Assembly: GCA_003131315.1 (NCBI GenBank)
Contig: PKUV01000120.1
Location: 33,721-97,720 of the forward strand
DNA from: Acidobacteriaceae bacterium
Lineage (GTDB): Bacteria; Acidobacteriota; Terriglobia; Terriglobales; Acidobacteriaceae
DNA length: 64,000 bases
Direction of reading: 5' to 3'
In this document: in pieces, positions 61,262-64,000 of the stretch
Numbering within the stretch: position 1 is the stretch's first letter
How the letters are laid out: each line of letters starts with the position of its first letter
Notes under the pieces: model-generated
Databases searched by the model: none
Seen by the model: the letters and a program-made list of their open reading frames with translations, nothing else
Told to the model about the DNA's origin: nothing
Position numbers and translations under genes: made by a program

Positions 61262-63153
61262 CGGCCATTCCGACTGAACCCTTGATCGCCACCCGTGGAA
61301 AAATCCCTGAGGGCCCGAGGCGTGACATCCGGACGGTGGCCCTGATCGGCCCGCCCAACTCGGGGAAGTCGACGCTGTTCAATCGTCTGACCCGCCTTCG
61401 TCAAAAGGTCGGGAATTACCCAGGCGTAACCGTCGAGCAGCGCGTCGGTCTGCTCGCTGGCAGCGGACAAGAGATCAAGCTCATTGATCTGCCCGGTGTG
61501 TACAGCCTGACGCCTTATTCCGAAGATGAACGAGTCGCCGTTGACGTGCTAACCGGTCAGATGGACGGCCTGCCTCGCCCGGATGCGGTTTTGCTGATCC
61601 TGGATGTAACCCATCTCTCACGCCAACTCGTATTAGCGGCACCCGTAATCGCTTTGGGTCTGCCTACCCTCGTGCTCTTGAATATGGCGGATGCTTTTGC
61701 AAAGGGAGGTGGCTCGCTGGACGTTCTCAAACTCGCCGAGGAACTGGGGACGCCCGTTGCCATGGTAAGTGCGACACAGGGGACCGGGTTGGACGCAGTG
61801 GCCCGATTCTTGGGAGGAGATCGCGATCAACGTCCAGTCCCTTTGCTTCCGATTCTACAGAATCTTCCGCAGTGCCGAAAATGGGCGAATCAGCTTGGCC
61901 GTCGAATCGACTACCAGCGCCCACTTCCCAACGTTTGGACCCGTCGGCTGGACGACATATTTCTGCACAAGCTGTGGGGGCCGCTCATTTTTGTGGTGGT
62001 CGTAGGTGCCGTTTTCCAAACTGTGTTTGGACTCGGCCAGCCCATGAGCACGGCGCTTCAGGATCTGCTCACAAAGCTTGGGCTGCAAGCGGCACCCTTT
62101 ATCCCTGCCGGTCTTCTCAGGTCACTTCTCGTGGATGGCCTTTGGAAGGGCGTGAGTTCCGTGCTGGTGTTCCTTCCCCAGATTCTGCTGCTCTTCCTCT
62201 TTATAGGGGTACTGGAGGATTCCGGCTATCTGGCCCGTGCTGCGCTGATAGCGGACCGTACAATGCGGAGCGTGGGGTTGAACGGAAAGGCCTTCATTCC
62301 TCTTTTATCGGCCCATGCGTGCGCCGTTCCCGCGATCATGGCGACGCGCACAATCGAGAACAAGCGAGACCGGATCGCGACCATTCTGATCGCGCCCTTC
62401 ATGACCTGTTCGGCCCGGTTGCCGATCTACACGTTGCTCATCGCCGCTTTTATTCCGGATCGCCCGGTCATCGGCGTACTGCTCGGAGCAAGGGCCTGCG
62501 CCATGCTCCTGCTCTACATGCTCGGGTTTCTTGCAGCCATCGCCACTGCGAAACTTCTCAAATCATCGGTACTCAAATCTGCTGCCGTTCCATTTGTGCT
62601 GGAACTTCCAGAGTATCGGCGTCCGACATGGCAGTCTATCGGCCTTCGCCTGCTCGATCGCGCACGGGTCTTCCTGCGGCAGGCGGGAACTGTCATCCTG
62701 GCAGTCTCTTTACTGGTGTGGGTCCTAACTCATCTGCCGCTCCGCGACGGCCATTCGCCAGAACTGGAGCACAGCGCGATCACCTACCTAGGGCATGGAA
62801 TTGAGCCGCTCATCCGGCCTCTCGGCTTCAATTGGAAAATCGGCGTCGGTCTGCTGACATCCATAATCGCGCGCGAAGTGATCGTCGGAACCCTGGGTAC
62901 GATCTATGGTGCTGATCCCGCAACGCAATCGATGACGCTCCAAAACGCGCTGCGGCAAGATCTCACTCCCGCCGGGGCCATGGCGCTGCTGGTCTTCTTT
63001 GCGTTTGCCATGCAATGCACATCGACTTTGGCGGTTGTTCGCCGCGAGACCAATAGCTGGAAATGGCCCCTCGTGCAATTTGCATACATGACCGGTATCG
63101 CTTACTCCTCGGCTCTATTGGTTAACCAAATCCTGTCAAGGCTTCTCAGATAA
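61258..63153 (+). CDS. feoB: Ferrous iron transporter FeoB
   Basis: A 631-residue inner-membrane Fe2+ importer. The N-terminal G domain has GPPNSGKST (G1), NYPGVTVEQ (G2), DLPGVYSL (G3) and NMAD (G4), and about ten membrane helices follow with the Gate motif CAVPAIMATR. GTG 61258 starts it after FeoA. Length is a little short of the usual 700-770, mainly because the C-terminal part is compact. It brings ferrous iron made available by reduction outside the cytoplasm. Confidence 0.95.
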   Translation: MTAIPTEPLIATRGKIPEGPRRDIRTVALIGPPNSGKSTLFNRLTRLRQKVGNYPGVTVEQRVGLLAGSGQEIKLIDLPGVYSLTPYSEDERVAVDVLTGQMDGLPRPDAVLLILDVTHLSRQLVLAAPVIALGLPTLVLLNMADAFAKGGGSLDVLKLAEELGTPVAMVSATQGTGLDAVARFLGGDRDQRPVPLLPILQNLPQCRKWANQLGRRIDYQRPLPNVWTRRLDDIFLHKLWGPLIFVVVVGAVFQTVFGLGQPMSTALQDLLTKLGLQAAPFIPAGLLRSLLVDGLWKGVSSVLVFLPQILLLFLFIGVLEDSGYLARAALIADRTMRSVGLNGKAFIPLLSAHACAVPAIMATRTIENKRDRIATILIAPFMTCSARLPIYTLLIAAFIPDRPVIGVLLGARACAMLLLYMLGFLAAIATAKLLKSSVLKSAAVPFVLELPEYRRPTWQSIGLRLLDRARVFLRQAGTVILAVSLLVWVLTHLPLRDGHSPELEHSAITYLGHGIEPLIRPLGFNWKIGVGLLTSIIAREVIVGTLGTIYGADPATQSMTLQNALRQDLTPAGAMALLVFFAFAMQCTSTLAVVRRETNSWKWPLVQFAYMTGIAYSSALLVNQILSRLLR

Positions 63154-63211
63154 TCGTCATGTACTGCCCCAAAAAGCCTTCTCCTGCCAATGATCCGCTT
63201 CATGCAACTTG

Positions 63212-63487
63212 TTAGTACTCTTCTGGCAAAAGCAGAGTGGTTGCAGACCGGTCCGCTTCGGTGATTATCCACAGCTTCTCCCCGACGTCTGTCTGGTAGC
63301 TGCTCAGCAATCGAAATCCATGAACCACACTGTACTCATTCTCTGCGACATCGGTTGGCTCCAGTTCGCCCCAGTCCCCGATTGCATGACGGGCCAGGAA
63401 CCAGGTAGGCGGCTGCTTCGCCTTCTCCAATGCAGCTAGCGCCCCGGGTGTGGCCACAATTTGCCCAAGTGGGAACAATGGAAACAT
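63212..63487 (-). CDS. Small conserved hypothetical protein
   Basis: A 91-residue soluble protein, MFPLFPLGQIVATPGALAALEK, then RHAIGDWGELEPTDVAENEYSVVHGFRLLSSYQ and GEKLWIITEADRSATTLLLPEEY. I recall similar proteins of unknown function in mobile DNA. It lies next to a DUF932 remnant, also on the minus strand, supporting a plasmid/element origin. No catalytic motif is visible. Confidence 0.6.
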   Translation of the reverse strand: MFPLFPLGQIVATPGALAALEKAKQPPTWFLARHAIGDWGELEPTDVAENEYSVVHGFRLLSSYQTDVGEKLWIITEADRSATTLLLPEEY

Positions 63488-63564
63488 GACGATGACTCCT
63501 CTCTTCAGCCCATGCGAGCGAGGCTCGCCCGCATGGGTCGTCTAAGCAAAGTGGAACTACTTGT
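63488..63564. other. Short gap without a gene
   Basis: No recognisable feature before the DUF932 remnant begins. Confidence 0.35.
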
Positions 63565-63943
63565 TGGGAAGGGACGGTCGGCCGACACTGCTCCGATGGC
63601 TAGAACGATTGTGAGAACCGGGCCTCCAGGGATTCGCCTAACTTCGCTGTCGCCTTGAATTGTGGGATGGGATCCAGTTCCTTGAATGCCGACGTGAACG
63701 CATTGGAAAGACTCCAGATCGTTCGCGGCCGGAATTCTTCGTATTTCGGCTCGAAGTAGAGGTCATGCACGCTGCGGGCAAGGTGCTTCGGAGCTTCAGT
63801 TTGCCCTCAACGAACGCCTCGTAGATGACCACCTCGGCCGTGACATCGGTGAGTTCACTCCTCTGCCAGAGCTCCACCTGCTTTCGCATCGGCTCGAAGT
63901 TTCGCTGCATTCGATCCATGCCAACCGAGATGCAGTCGATGAG
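63565..63943 (-). pseudogene. DUF932-family gene, C-terminal fragment, copy B (frameshifted)
   Basis: This segment repeats 51040-51416 at high similarity and encodes the same C-terminal DUF932 region (DCISVGMDRMQRNFEPMRKQV, ELTDVTAEVVIYEAFVEGKL). A one-base loss near 63795 (GCTTCAGTTTG where copy A has GCTTCGAGTTTG) shifts the frame, so the end of the protein is no longer in frame. Similarity stops at 63943, where copy A also diverges. The gene is not functional in this form. Confidence 0.7.
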
Positions 63944-64000
63944 CTCTATAAAAAGGGATGTCAAGAAAAAACTTCTGCCTTGACCGGAGGACGAGAGGAT
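63944..64000. other. Window edge, no feature
   Basis: Fifty-seven bases with no similarity seen to the DUF932 copy A flank and no gene. A mixed A-rich stretch is present. Confidence 0.3.

Noticed and set aside
1-64000. CRISPR array, rRNA genes or complete insertion sequence
   Set aside because: No regular repeat-spacer array, rRNA segment or transposase gene was seen in any frame.

Overview
The window looks like a chromosomal segment of an Acidobacteriota bacterium, probably class Terriglobia. This is inferred from family content: a very long carboxypeptidase-regulatory/Oar-like TonB receptor, a DUF2934 protein, DUF4126, hairpin-rich intergenic repeats and a GC-rich codon style. No rRNA gene, complete tRNA gene, CRISPR array or complete insertion sequence was seen.

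Layout. Positions 1-7.8 kb hold ordinary, loosely spaced chromosomal genes: a MerR regulator with two operator-like palindromes, ribBA, DUF4126, a PilZ protein, a GNAT protein and a secreted SH3/TPR-like protein. At 7809-7852 lies the 3' half of a tRNA-Glu(UUC), cut exactly at the anticodon loop. This is the classic scar of a tRNA-targeting integrase. Its orientation puts the inserted DNA on the high-coordinate side, so most or all of the nitrogen and iron genes may sit on an integrated island whose other end lies outside the window. Gene debris follows the scar (a truncated DinB protein and a sigma-70 region 4 remnant).

From 31.1 kb down to 10.5 kb on the minus strand runs a tightly packed operon: an Rrf2/NsrR-like regulator, a diheme cytochrome c, narGHJI, a complete alternative complex III (actABCDEF), a SLAC1/TDT-type channel, a NarK-type transporter, moeA and, after a short gap, an octaheme hydroxylamine-oxidoreductase-like cytochrome. 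It joins a quinol-oxidising cytoplasmic nitrate reductase to a second quinol-oxidising complex that feeds periplasmic cytochromes. The octaheme protein is the only obvious candidate for the nitrite step.

From 31.3 to 50.2 kb is a nitric-oxide and nitrosative-stress region: a ferredoxin, a nitronate-monooxygenase-like flavoprotein, hemerythrin, quinol-type NO reductase, cupins, NnrS, the Ric iron-sulfur repair protein, a Crp/Fnr regulator, a radical SAM/SPASM protein, a b-type/multiheme cytochrome fusion with an ASPIC/UnbV partner, and a DUF438-hemerythrin-PAS protein. Ten Crp-like palindromes (TGTGAC-N4-GTCACA type) lie upstream of these genes, of the nar operon and of the iron-receptor operon. 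The Crp/Fnr protein encoded here has a matching recognition helix, so the window appears to hold a regulator together with its regulon.

From 52.9 to 63.2 kb is an iron module: Fur, an outer-membrane protein, a covalently flavinylated FMN-binding protein, its ApbE flavin transferase, a small membrane cytochrome-like protein, a TonB-dependent receptor, FeoA and FeoB. A palindrome shared by the fur and receptor promoters and a good Fur-box match suggest joint iron control. Two decayed copies of a DUF932 gene (51.1 and 63.6 kb) and a frameshifted cation-efflux-like gene mark mobile or decaying DNA.
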